A stretch of 19,868 bases of DNA, taken from contig JAGFXQ010000019.1 in assembly GCA_017861355.1 (NCBI GenBank), positions 1-19,868 on the forward strand, written 5' to 3'. Numbering within the stretch: the first letter of the stretch is position 1; each line of letters starts with the position of its first letter. The position numbers and the translations under genes are program-made. Below are positions 1 through 7,191 of this stretch, piece after piece. The DNA is from Bacillota bacterium (GTDB lineage Bacteria; Bacillota; Clostridia; Lachnospirales; Lachnospiraceae). Below the pieces are notes generated by a model. That model worked only from the letters and a program-made list of their open reading frames with translations. It made no database searches and was not told the origin of the DNA.

Positions 1-139
1 TTGCCCTGCTGGTTACGATTGTCCTGATACCCATCTGCTCCATATTGGTTTCACATAAATGAGCACAGTTTCTTCCTGCTTCTCTATAAAAATCAATCTG
101 TTTTGCATATTGATTTAAAAATTCTTCAACAACCGACAT
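1..139 (-). CDS. N-terminus of a putative RelA/SpoT-domain (p)ppGpp synthetase (cut by left edge)
   Basis: Only the first 46 codons are inside the window; the frame is open to base 2. It begins with ATG at 139, preceded by a GGAAAGG ribosome-binding site at 151-157, a somewhat long spacer. The peptide starts MSVVEEFLNQYAKQIDFY and ends GIRTIVTSRA. A helical lead-in followed by a Gly-Ile-x-x-Ile-Val-Thr-Ser-Arg-Ala segment is what I know from the start of small clostridial alarmone synthetases (RelA/SpoT synthetase domain), where the Arg segment opens the catalytic domain. If correct, it would transfer pyrophosphate from ATP to GDP or GTP in the cytoplasm. The catalytic residues lie outside the window, so the assignment rests on the N-terminus alone. 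It is separated from the upstream regulator gene by two hairpins and is probably its own transcription unit. Confidence 0.6.
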   Translation of the reverse strand, partial: MSVVEEFLNQYAKQIDFYREAGRNCAHLCETNMEQMGIRTIVTSRA

Positions 140-183
140 CAAAATCGCATCCTTTCCTTACTACCGTTCTTCTCTATGAAATG

Positions 184-212
184 ATAGAAAGCACGCTTCG
201 CAAACTTTCTAT
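184..212 (-). other. Inverted repeat (8-bp stem) upstream of the RelA/SpoT-like gene
   Basis: ATAGAAAG at 184-191 pairs perfectly with CTTTCTAT at 205-212, with 13 bases between. On the minus strand it is followed by TATCATTTCAT, a poor U-tract. It could be a second weak terminator for the regulator gene or a leader structure of the alarmone-synthetase-like gene. No clear promoter was recognised in this 236-base gap, and bases 263-375 are A+T-rich with nothing else that I can support. Confidence 0.4.
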
Positions 213-222
213 TGTAATGAAT

Positions 223-262
223 AACAAGAGGGTTATATGCAGATGCATACAACCCTCTTGTT
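223..262 (-). terminator. Hairpin downstream of the AraC-type sensor gene
   Basis: AACAAGAGGGTT at 223-234 is the exact complement of AACCCTCTTGTT at 251-262, a 12-bp stem. The 16-base loop can itself form an ATGC/GCAT stem (237-240 with 245-248). It lies about 115 bases after the stop codon of the regulator gene. The minus-strand tract after it (TTATTCATT) is only moderately U-rich, and the plus-strand side is similar, so termination is likely but its efficiency is uncertain. Confidence 0.6.
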
Positions 263-375
263 GATTTGTCTTGATATTTTCATAATATAGTATATGATCT
301 TCATTTGTCAATTGAAATTCGATTATATACCCTTGCTTGAAAACTATTATTTAAGCTTCCTACCCACTGCATCTA

Positions 376-2289
376 TCAATTATTCCTACTGCGAAATGCG
401 GTCGGAGTCATTCCGTAAGTATTCTTAAAAAGTGTCGCAAAATACGTAGAATTCGTAAAACCGATCTCTGCTGCGATTTCATTCACTGTCTTGGCCGTCT
501 GGAGCAATACTACCTTCGATCTCTCCAGCCGATAATTGGTAACATAGGTGGAATACGCTTCTCCCTGGATGGACTTGAAGATCTTCCCCAGATAGGTTGT
601 AGATAGTCCGAAGATCTGTGAGATGTTCTTAAGTGACAAATCCGGATTATTAAAATTATATTCCGTATATTCAATGATAGAGTCTACCAGTTTCTTGTTC
701 TTTTCTTGATAATTGATACTAATCTGGTTATTGGAATCAATGAGCTCCTCACGGCTAATCAATTGGTTCATCTCCAGATACTGTCTCGCCTTCTGATAAG
801 ATATATTAATATCCTTCTGCTGGCTGACAATCTGACCAAGACTTCCGCTTATGGTAATATGAAACGTTCTCTCGGCAAAATCTTTCAACTGCTTGAAGAA
901 CAGCACATACTCCTCTGCCATAGCCATCTCCTCCAGGAAAAATAAAACTCCTACCAGATTCTCTCCCATATCTACTGACTTACAACGAAAACCGCTTCCG
1001 AAGATCTCATCGGACAAATTGCCGATGGCATAACGGTACAGCTTATATTCTTCCTCTCTCGTCACTTCGTCCAGCTGATCAAGATGTTGAATCCGAAGTA
1101 ACATAATGCAGAAAAAGTTAGCACTATAATACTTCTCCATGGAACTTAAATCCTTCTGCGGAACGAACAGTGGCATCTGCTCCCCAATCATCAGATTATG
1201 CAGATAAAGTGTTCTGATATATTTCTCACGCAGATACATCTCATGCTTTCCTCTCGCCAAAGCGGTATCCAGATACTTAAGCTCATCTGTCGGGGGGTTA
1301 TCCTCATAGCCTAGCAGGTTACGGCTTTGTTCTACCAGTTTTACCAAAGGTTTGCGTATCTTTTTATTAAAGATCACAGAAAGCAGAGAGCATAGAAGTA
1401 CCAAGGCCAATGCGATCCCGATAAAAACAGAACTGATGCTCCGGAACCGGCTATTGAAGTAAGAATAATCCTGAAGGTCAATAAACCACCAGCCAAGCTC
1501 ATCTGTTTTTGAGAAAAATACTAGCTGCCTTGCGTCCTTATCGTCATAAATAAAGCTCATCCCTGCGTCTTCATGCTTTTTAATAATGGAATAGAAATAG
1601 CGTGACAGCGGTTCCTCTCCAATTACTTGCAGAGTATTCTCTGTAACCGCATTGCCATTTGTATCAATTACAAAGACTTTTCTGCCCTCACGATGATTCT
1701 CGTTAATGCTGTATTGGAACAAGTCAGCCTTCACGTCCTCAATCACTACTGCATTATAATATGGCAGGTACTGCAGAAAGCTTACTACATTAATCGCCTT
1801 TTGTGATTGCCTGATTACTCTGACCCCAATAAATCTCTGTTCCTCCAGCATAGAAGAAGCAAAGCTGATATTGTCCGCTCCACTGCCATTATTACCGATC
1901 GCTTCAATACATTTCCCGTTGTTAAAATTAATGACTGTGATATTCTCAATATAGGAATAGGCGCTTTTTATCTCCTGAAGCTGAAGGAACAGATAATAAT
2001 TATTCATCTTATTTTCTTTACTATCCTGAACAAATTTCAAGGTTGTACTATCACTTGTAATCACCGACATGACATTATCAACATCTGCTTTGATATTATC
2101 CACTTCACTTACCAGCTGTGACAGAAGCTGCTGTGTTGAATCAATCTGATTCTGTTTAATGCTTACAATAAACACACCATACAAGCTGATCAGAATCACG
2201 GTAGTAAGAACCAGGATACTGATCGAATAAGCAAGTAAAGTCTTGCGATATATAGAATAAGACAGTAATCTCTTTAGAAACTTTCTCAA
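376..2289 (-). CDS. Membrane-anchored AraC-family transcriptional regulator with extracellular sensor domain
   Basis: One-component sensor-regulator of the YesN-like type. Counting from the chosen start (637 aa): a transmembrane helix at about 18-44, an extracellular Cache-like sensor region at about 45-285, a second helix at about 285-307, a cytoplasmic linker, and a C-terminal AraC double helix-turn-helix at about 541-637 (LSLKNISQIFGLS, then the second helix-turn-helix ending EIGFTNSTYFATLFKNTYGM). It probably senses an external sugar or the loaded binding protein and activates the transporter operon. The frame extends to a TTG at 2325, but that codon has no ribosome-binding site. I prefer TTG at 2289 because GGAG at 2296-2299 lies six bases upstream and the protein then begins with a normal basic lead and membrane helix. 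It follows the DUF1861 gene by 39 bases and is probably co-transcribed with it. The 14-bp direct repeats at 7033-7068 are its likely target. Confidence 0.9.
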   Translation of the reverse strand: MRKFLKRLLSYSIYRKTLLAYSISILVLTTVILISLYGVFIVSIKQNQIDSTQQLLSQLVSEVDNIKADVDNVMSVITSDSTTLKFVQDSKENKMNNYYLFLQLQEIKSAYSYIENITVINFNNGKCIEAIGNNGSGADNISFASSMLEEQRFIGVRVIRQSQKAINVVSFLQYLPYYNAVVIEDVKADLFQYSINENHREGRKVFVIDTNGNAVTENTLQVIGEEPLSRYFYSIIKKHEDAGMSFIYDDKDARQLVFFSKTDELGWWFIDLQDYSYFNSRFRSISSVFIGIALALVLLCSLLSVIFNKKIRKPLVKLVEQSRNLLGYEDNPPTDELKYLDTALARGKHEMYLREKYIRTLYLHNLMIGEQMPLFVPQKDLSSMEKYYSANFFCIMLLRIQHLDQLDEVTREEEYKLYRYAIGNLSDEIFGSGFRCKSVDMGENLVGVLFFLEEMAMAEEYVLFFKQLKDFAERTFHITISGSLGQIVSQQKDINISYQKARQYLEMNQLISREELIDSNNQISINYQEKNKKLVDSIIEYTEYNFNNPDLSLKNISQIFGLSTTYLGKIFKSIQGEAYSTYVTNYRLERSKVVLLQTAKTVNEIAAEIGFTNSTYFATLFKNTYGMTPTAFRSRNN

Positions 2290-2295
2290 CCTTGG

Positions 2296-2299
2296 CTCC
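2296..2299 (-). promoter_or_regulatory. GGAG ribosome-binding site that sets the TTG start at 2289
   Basis: On the minus strand GGAG is followed by six bases and then TTG. The upstream in-frame TTG at 2325 has only AATAAAGT before it. No ATG occurs in the first 80 or so codons, so a TTG start is needed either way. Confidence 0.5.
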
Positions 2300-2328
2300 A
2301 ATCTGTGCTTATCAGCACAAAGCAAACT

Positions 2329-3282
2329 TTATTCTGCTAAGGGTGTACCGAAGGGATAATCAATCACTATTCGACCTTCCATCGTATCTCCGATACCGCC
2401 GTACAGATCTACCCTGCCATCTTCTCTCAGGACAATACCTGAGGTAAAGGTACAGTCAATCAGATTCGGCACCTTTGCCGGTCCCTCCGGATAACAAGAG
2501 CGGGAGCCAATGATCTTCCGGTTCTTCACCTTGAAGGTAACGGGATCAAACTCAAGAGAGATATTCATATAAACTGCAAGTGGCTCTCCGACTTCTACCG
2601 GTTGGGTATAACACTGATGTCCGATGATACCGATGGTGCCATCCGCCAGCAAATAGGCCTGGTTGCATCCGCCCCATTCGTCCTTGTCAAAGATTCCTTC
2701 GATAGGTCTTGCAGACAGAATCACCTCATCGGTCAGTTCATCCAGTGTATCAATTACAGCGAAGCCAATCATGGCTCCGGTTCCGTACTTTTTCTTAATC
2801 TCCTCATTTCTGGGTCTTGAGAACACACCAATTTTGCCATTGGCCAATTCGATCAGGCGGATATCCTTCATGTAATCCGGACCGGTGGTAAAATAGGTCA
2901 GGTCATTTAAGTCTGTCCCTCGGTAGAAATAGCCATAGTAGGTATCGATCTTAGCACTGCGTTTGCGCACATGGGTACCTCCCAGCACCATCTCGCCGTG
3001 AATAATACTGATATACGGGTCCTCCAGTTGATAGATCATATGGTCTGTCACCAGAGTATAATCGTCCTTACCGGTCTTTTCAAATAATCTAACCCAGGAC
3101 CTGGCCCATTCTTCCCTCTTTTCAACTCTTCCGTAGATATATTCCTTCCCTTCCCAGCAAAACGGGATAGAACAATTATATACATCAAACCCCTCCACTC
3201 CGTGGAAGGTCAGGATATTACTTTCATAAACCTTTTGCTCTTTTTCTAATTCAAATTGAATCTTCTTATCCTTGATTGACAT
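2329..3282 (-). CDS. DUF1861 / GT108-like beta-propeller protein, putative beta-mannoside phosphorylase or mannosyltransferase
   Basis: A 317-residue cytoplasmic protein without signal peptide or membrane segment. Repeated beta-strand blocks run through it: GKEYIYGRVE (45-54), LEDPYISIIHGEMVLGG (86-102), KDIRLIELANGKIGVFSRP (139-157), WGGCNQAYLLADG (203-215) and YGGIGDTMEGRI (294-305). I recognise this as the DUF1861 family, a five-bladed propeller fold related to GH130 phosphorylases; the Leishmania mannogen enzymes (MTPs, CAZy GT108), which both make and phosphorolyse beta-1,2-mannan, belong to it. The EDP of LEDPY resembles the EDPR motif common in GH130. By inference it cleaves a beta-mannoside with phosphate, or elongates one, after uptake by the neighbouring importer. 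ATG at 3282 has AAGGAG at 3291-3296, eight bases away. It is preceded by its own candidate promoter (3402-3430). Family assignment is fairly sure; reaction and substrate are not. Confidence 0.8.
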   Translation of the reverse strand: MSIKDKKIQFELEKEQKVYESNILTFHGVEGFDVYNCSIPFCWEGKEYIYGRVEKREEWARSWVRLFEKTGKDDYTLVTDHMIYQLEDPYISIIHGEMVLGGTHVRKRSAKIDTYYGYFYRGTDLNDLTYFTTGPDYMKDIRLIELANGKIGVFSRPRNEEIKKKYGTGAMIGFAVIDTLDELTDEVILSARPIEGIFDKDEWGGCNQAYLLADGTIGIIGHQCYTQPVEVGEPLAVYMNISLEFDPVTFKVKNRKIIGSRSCYPEGPAKVPNLIDCTFTSGIVLREDGRVDLYGGIGDTMEGRIVIDYPFGTPLAE

Positions 3283-3401
3283 TCTTTTGTCTCCTTACTC
3301 TGTGCTTATATTATTGTTTCTATCTGTTGTTCCGCTTCTTATCCTGCTGTTTCACTCTGGGCAGCCACAACATCTGTGTCATAATCTAATTCGCAACTTA
3401 T

Positions 3402-3430
3402 ACTATAGCATCGGCCCCCATCGATAGCAA
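3402..3430 (-). promoter_or_regulatory. Internal promoter for the DUF1861-regulator pair
   Basis: On the minus strand TTGCTA (3425-3430) is separated by exactly 17 bases from TATAGT (3402-3407). It starts directly after the hairpin that closes the transporter transcript, and lies about 120 bases upstream of the DUF1861 start codon. Spacing is ideal and both hexamers are good sigma-A matches. The leader between it and the gene (3283-3401) shows no other feature that I can support. Confidence 0.55.
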
Positions 3431-3431
3431 G

Positions 3432-3472
3432 ACAGAAAATCTTTGGAGGAATTCCTCCAAAGATTTTTCTGT
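3432..3472 (-). terminator. Long hairpin terminator/attenuator after the binding-protein gene
   Basis: ACAGAAAATCTTTGGAGGAA at 3432-3451 pairs with 3452-3472 with a single extra T; the centre GGAGGAATTCCTCC is a perfect palindrome. The minus-strand exit from the G+C core is ATTTTCTGTCTTG, so it can act as an intrinsic terminator. It begins about 33 bases after the stop codon of the binding-protein gene and would lower expression of the DUF1861 and regulator genes relative to the transporter. Confidence 0.7.
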
Positions 3473-3505
3473 AATAATGCCATAATGAAGTGAGTATATT
3501 ACCTA

Positions 3506-5056
3506 TTATCTGCTAGCTTCAAGCTGATTCTTAAACTCTGTTACAAGCTCATCGATACCTGCTTTTCTTAATAGATCCAGTGCTTCCTCAATGTTAGAGT
3601 CATAATCTACGACACCTGCTGCCATTGGTGCTATCACAGCAGCGATCTGAGTATTTACATCGGCCAGCTGTGTCTGTACATTGGTACCGTCGAAGGTAAA
3701 TTGAGAGGCATAGCCTTCCACCGCTGTACTGTCAAGACTATACAGATGCTCGTTGGTTACCTTCGGAGCATTCGTACTGGTGTATTCAAAATTAACATTT
3801 CCAATCATCCAGGTTGCGAAGGAAAATGGCACCTGACCGGTGGTAGCATCAAGAATTGCTTCATAATTCTTACCATCTAACTTCTTATAATCCGTTCCCT
3901 CGGTTCCATATAAGAAGAGATCGAAGTTATCCTGGCTGGTGTATAACCAGTTGATGAATTTTACAGCAGCCTCCGGGTGTTTACTGGAAAGGGGAACTGC
4001 CTGCATATTACGGGTTCCATAGGGACGGATCTCCGGTGTTGTTGTATCAAAGTCAAGCCATGCAAAATCATCCACCGTAATATCCGGATAATTCTTCTTT
4101 ACATTGGAAATATCACCGATGGTCCCTGCATGAATGAACCAGTCACCACTATTCAACTGATTATCCATTTGCTCATGTGCTGTCGTTAATACGTCCGGAT
4201 TGATCAGACCTTTTTCATACCACAGACGGGCATTCTTACAACTCTCTTTAAAAGCATCTGTCTCAAAATAATTCTTAACCGTGCCGTCCTGACCTACATA
4301 AAACATCTTATCATAGAGAACATAGTTATTATCACTGTTAAAGAAATATCCGCCTACCTGCTCTGTACCAACCATAGGGAAATAAGGCTTCTGAGCGCCA
4401 TCCCAGTTCTTCATTACAGTCTCATAAGCACTGGTTAATTCTTCAAAGGTAGTGGGCATAGGGAGGTTGTATTTCTTTAGGATATCCGTACGGATCGTTG
4501 CCTGATGATTCAATGCACTTTCCACCCAATAAGCCGGGATACCGTATTGCTTACCACCAACCTGACCGGACTTCATCGCCAGCTCCGGATTAGCTGCCTT
4601 AATTGCCGTGCCGTATTGCTCCATGAAAGGAGTCAGATCTGCCAGTGCACCTCTGGAAGCGTAGTTTGCCAGCGAGACACGGTCATTCATAACATGGAAC
4701 ATATCGAATTCTTCACCGGTGGAAAGCATGATGTTGAGCTTCTGATCCCATACATCCCAAGCGAAATATTTAAGCTCCAGTTCAACTCCGACGCCATCTG
4801 TTGCGAGCTTATCATTGACTGCCTTCAAGCCTCGCTCAAGATCTGCAGGAGCATCACCCGGAATGACATAGAGCAGCTTGACCGTCTCTGTTGCAGAAGG
4901 AGCTGTGCTATCTCCGGAAGTCGCGGGTTCTGATGTCTGGGCTGCTGTGTCTGTCTTAGCACCCTCCGATGTCTCTGAATTAGCTGCCTGCTTACATCCT
5001 GCCAGCAGCGATACCGACATTACTACGGTAAGTAATAAAGCCATGATTTTCTTCAT
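3506..5056 (-). CDS. Sugar ABC transporter substrate-binding lipoprotein, LplA/DUF3502 type
   Basis: 516 residues, with a lipoprotein signal peptide: basic MKK, hydrophobic core, lipobox LLAGC with Cys21. A Ser/Thr/Glu-rich linker (22-60) then precedes the family 1 extracellular solute-binding fold. The C-terminal helical part (AGVVDYDSNIEEALDLLRKAG) fits the DUF3502 domain of large LplA-like binding proteins of Firmicutes. It would be anchored to the outside of the membrane and deliver an oligosaccharide to the two permeases encoded just upstream (starts at 6959 and 5958). ATG at 5056 has a GGAGAG ribosome-binding site. The gap from the preceding permease gene is 29 bases, indicating one operon. 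The long hairpin after it may favour high levels of the binding protein. The ligand cannot be read from the sequence; a beta-mannoside is suggested only by the adjacent GT108-like gene. Confidence 0.92.
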   Translation of the reverse strand: MKKIMALLLTVVMSVSLLAGCKQAANSETSEGAKTDTAAQTSEPATSGDSTAPSATETVKLLYVIPGDAPADLERGLKAVNDKLATDGVGVELELKYFAWDVWDQKLNIMLSTGEEFDMFHVMNDRVSLANYASRGALADLTPFMEQYGTAIKAANPELAMKSGQVGGKQYGIPAYWVESALNHQATIRTDILKKYNLPMPTTFEELTSAYETVMKNWDGAQKPYFPMVGTEQVGGYFFNSDNNYVLYDKMFYVGQDGTVKNYFETDAFKESCKNARLWYEKGLINPDVLTTAHEQMDNQLNSGDWFIHAGTIGDISNVKKNYPDITVDDFAWLDFDTTTPEIRPYGTRNMQAVPLSSKHPEAAVKFINWLYTSQDNFDLFLYGTEGTDYKKLDGKNYEAILDATTGQVPFSFATWMIGNVNFEYTSTNAPKVTNEHLYSLDSTAVEGYASQFTFDGTNVQTQLADVNTQIAAVIAPMAAGVVDYDSNIEEALDLLRKAGIDELVTEFKNQLEASR

Positions 5057-5085
5057 AAAATTCTCTCCTTTTTGTTATATGTATT

Positions 5086-5958
5086 TTAACCCTTTACAGA
5101 GCCAACTACCAGACCTTTCACATAATACTTCTGTAAAAACGGATATAACAGGACAATTGGACCGATGGTAACGATTGCTGTAGCCATCTTTAAGGATTCC
5201 GACGGCACCGCCATACTGGTGGCACCACTCAGATACTGAAGATCCTTCAGCATCGCGATCTGCGACTTTAATTGAAGTAGCAGGTATTGAATCGGGTATA
5301 ATTTTTCGCTGTCCACCAGCATGATGGCATTCCACCAGTCGTTCCAATAACCCAGACCATAGAATAAGCCAATCGTCGCCAATGCCGGAACCGTCAATGG
5401 GAAGTATATCTTCACAGCGATAACGATATCGTTAGCTCCGTCGATGGTTGCCGACTCCCTTAGTGAATCCGGCAAAGCACTCATAAAATTACGCACCAGG
5501 AACATATTAAAGGTACTGAATAACAACCCCGGGATAATCAGCGCAAACATATTATTACGAAGATGCAGCATATTACAGATCAAATACCAGGGAACAATAC
5601 CGGAGCCAAATACCATCGGGATAAAGAAATACATTCCTAATACATTTCGATATTTTACATTCTTATTCGCCAACGTATAGGCAGCAAGACCGGTGATCCC
5701 CACCGCGGCTAAAGTACCCACGATCGTTACAAAGATCGATATTACATAGCTCCGGATGACGGAGGAGCCGTCTCGAAACATCAAACTGTAGGCATAGAAG
5801 GATATTTTCTTCGGCAGGAAGCTGTAGCCATACCGCATAATCGTTGTCTCATCTGTAATGGATACCATAAAGGTCAGCAGCATCGGTAATAGGCAGAGTA
5901 ATGTAAATGCCAGAATAAAAAAACCGATAAAGAAGTTCCCCCAGGAAAACTTTTTCAT
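5086..5958 (-). CDS. Carbohydrate ABC transporter permease, LplC/YtcP type
   Basis: 290 residues, six predicted membrane helices, and the cytoplasmic EAA-type loop (ESATIDGAND at about 168-177) that contacts the ATPase. It ends in the characteristic VVGSVKG tail of MalG-like permeases. It forms a heterodimer with the other permease (5982-6959). The start ATG at 5958 is preceded by AAGGAGGAAG at 5967-5976. The intergenic gap to the upstream permease gene is 23 bases. No ATPase gene accompanies the operon, so a shared MsmX-type ATPase encoded elsewhere probably powers it, as known for B. subtilis relatives. Confidence 0.93.
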   Translation of the reverse strand: MKKFSWGNFFIGFFILAFTLLCLLPMLLTFMVSITDETTIMRYGYSFLPKKISFYAYSLMFRDGSSVIRSYVISIFVTIVGTLAAVGITGLAAYTLANKNVKYRNVLGMYFFIPMVFGSGIVPWYLICNMLHLRNNMFALIIPGLLFSTFNMFLVRNFMSALPDSLRESATIDGANDIVIAVKIYFPLTVPALATIGLFYGLGYWNDWWNAIMLVDSEKLYPIQYLLLQLKSQIAMLKDLQYLSGATSMAVPSESLKMATAIVTIGPIVLLYPFLQKYYVKGLVVGSVKG

Positions 5959-5981
5959 AATAATACTTCCTCCTTCGATAT

Positions 5982-6959
5982 TTAGTAGAGCGCGCCGTCC
6001 GGATAGAACTTTCTTGCCAGCCAGTTAGAACCATAAACCATAGCGAAGCCAATTCCCGACTGGAATAAGCCGATGGCAGTGGACTGTGACATATCCCCAA
6101 TCTGACGCATGGAGCGGAAGATATAGGTATCGATGATGTCCGTGGTTTTGTAAAGTGTTCCGTTGTCGCCTACCAGTGCATAAATCATACCAAAATCACC
6201 GTACATAATCTTACCCAGTGATAATAAGGTCATGATCACGATCGTCGGCATCAGTAATGGTATCGTAATCCGTCTCATCATTTGCAGTCGTCCGGCACCG
6301 TCGATGGCCGCCGCTTCATAGAGTGAAGAGTCAATGCCTGCGATAGAAGCTAGAAAGATGATGGCACTCATTCCGGCACCTTTCCAGATCTTCATAATAA
6401 TCAGTATTCCCGGCCACACAGTTGAATCTGTATACCAGTTGACTGGCTGCCCCCCGAAGGCTTTTAGAACAGCATTGACGATACCATATTGTGTAGAGAA
6501 TAAACTGATTAAGATATAACTCACCATAATCCAGGAGATATAGCTTGGAAACAGCATCACTGACTGTGTTAGCTTGACAAACCACTTGCAGCGCAGTTCA
6601 TTCAGTAGAATCGCCAACAGCACCGCCATCACCGTTCCCGTCACAATAAACATGAGGTTCAGGTAGATCGTATTCCAGGTAACACGGAATGCGTTTTGAG
6701 AGGAAAAGAAAAACTTGAAATTATCAAATCCAACCCATTTCCCATGAAAGATAATATCAAATATAGAATTATTCCGGTAACTATATCGCTGAAAAGCAAT
6801 CAGCATATAAGGATAAGCCAGATAATTGAATAAGAACACGTAAATCATCGCCGGTAATGCAATTAAATAAGAGAACTTATTCATCGCCACATCCCGCAGA
6901 AAACCACCCCTCCCACGTATGTCTCTCGGCAGCTTCGCTTTGTTTTTGCCTTTCGTCAT
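5982..6959 (-). CDS. Carbohydrate ABC transporter permease, LplB/YteP type
   Basis: 325 residues with a basic cytoplasmic N-terminus (about 1-28), six membrane helices, and an EAA loop with EAAAIDGAG at about 215-223. The LplB/YteP family usually pairs with an LplC/YtcP permease and a large LplA-like binding protein, exactly the order found here. ATG at 6959 is preceded by AAGGGGGC, seven bases away. It is the first gene of the operon; its promoter and a tandem repeat probably bound by the AraC-type regulator lie at 6986-7068. Confidence 0.93.
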   Translation of the reverse strand: MTKGKNKAKLPRDIRGRGGFLRDVAMNKFSYLIALPAMIYVFLFNYLAYPYMLIAFQRYSYRNNSIFDIIFHGKWVGFDNFKFFFSSQNAFRVTWNTIYLNLMFIVTGTVMAVLLAILLNELRCKWFVKLTQSVMLFPSYISWIMVSYILISLFSTQYGIVNAVLKAFGGQPVNWYTDSTVWPGILIIMKIWKGAGMSAIIFLASIAGIDSSLYEAAAIDGAGRLQMMRRITIPLLMPTIVIMTLLSLGKIMYGDFGMIYALVGDNGTLYKTTDIIDTYIFRSMRQIGDMSQSTAIGLFQSGIGFAMVYGSNWLARKFYPDGALY

Positions 6960-6974
6960 CTCGTTGCCCCCTTG

Positions 6975-7010
6975 TTCGTTCTGTAATTATCATAGTTGAT
7001 TTTGAACGAA
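6975..7010. repeat. Inverted repeat spanning the -10 region of the lplB-type promoter
   Basis: TTCGTTC at 6975-6981 and GAACGAA at 7004-7010 are perfect 7-bp inverted arms separated by 22 bases that contain the -10 element. The arms sit at the predicted start of transcription and at the -35 edge, which suits either a repressor site or a short leader structure. No binder is known from the sequence. Confidence 0.45.
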
Positions 7011-7015
7011 TGCAA
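6986..7015 (-). promoter_or_regulatory. Promoter of the lplB-lplC-binding-protein operon
   Basis: On the minus strand the -10 is GATAAT (6986-6991), with an overlapping TATGAT at 6989-6994. A poor -35, TTGCAT (7010-7015), lies 18 bases upstream of GATAAT. A weak -35 preceded by activator-like direct repeats is typical of AraC-activated promoters. Confidence 0.5.
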
Positions 7016-7032
7016 AACTGAGAGGAAGTGGA

Positions 7033-7068
7033 TTTGACCTTTGAAAATTAGCAGTTTGACCTTTGAAA
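7033..7068 (-). promoter_or_regulatory. Tandem 14-bp direct repeat, probable AraC-family activator site
   Basis: TTTGACCTTTGAAA occurs exactly at 7033-7046 and again at 7055-7068, a period of 22 bp, about two helical turns. Both copies lie upstream of the weak -35 of the permease operon. Two same-orientation half-sites about 21-22 bp apart are the usual layout for an AraC-type dimer. The obvious candidate binder is the membrane-anchored AraC protein of the same locus. Confidence 0.65.
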
Positions 7069-7112
7069 TGTGATCTTGAGCTTAAAAAATATGAAAACAA
7101 AAGGTTTTCAAG

Positions 7113-7144
7113 AAAAAAACGCTCACGGAATCTTTCCGCGAGCG
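7113..7144 (-). terminator. Intrinsic terminator after the chemoreceptor gene
   Basis: CGCTC (7120-7124) pairs with GAGCG (7140-7144) and CGGAA (7126-7130) with TTCCG (7134-7138), with one A/C mismatch and loop TCT. On the minus strand it is followed by seven U (7113-7119). It closes the maltodextrin operon 48 bases after the chemoreceptor stop codon. The other side has TTTT, so weak plus-strand function is possible. Confidence 0.9.
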
Positions 7145-7191
7145 CCTTTTCATAAATTTAAATTGTTTGATTTCAATTTCGTTACGTTTTG

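Noticed and set aside
4505..4933. 142-codon plus-strand open frame opposite the LplA-like binding-protein gene
   Set aside because: Antisense shadow of a well-supported gene; Cys/His-rich translation without recognisable domain and no ribosome-binding site noticed.
5075..5347. Minus-strand open frame overlapping the LplC-type permease gene in another frame
   Set aside because: The permease frame is fully conserved through this region, including its GSVKG tail, so the alternative frame is a chance opening.
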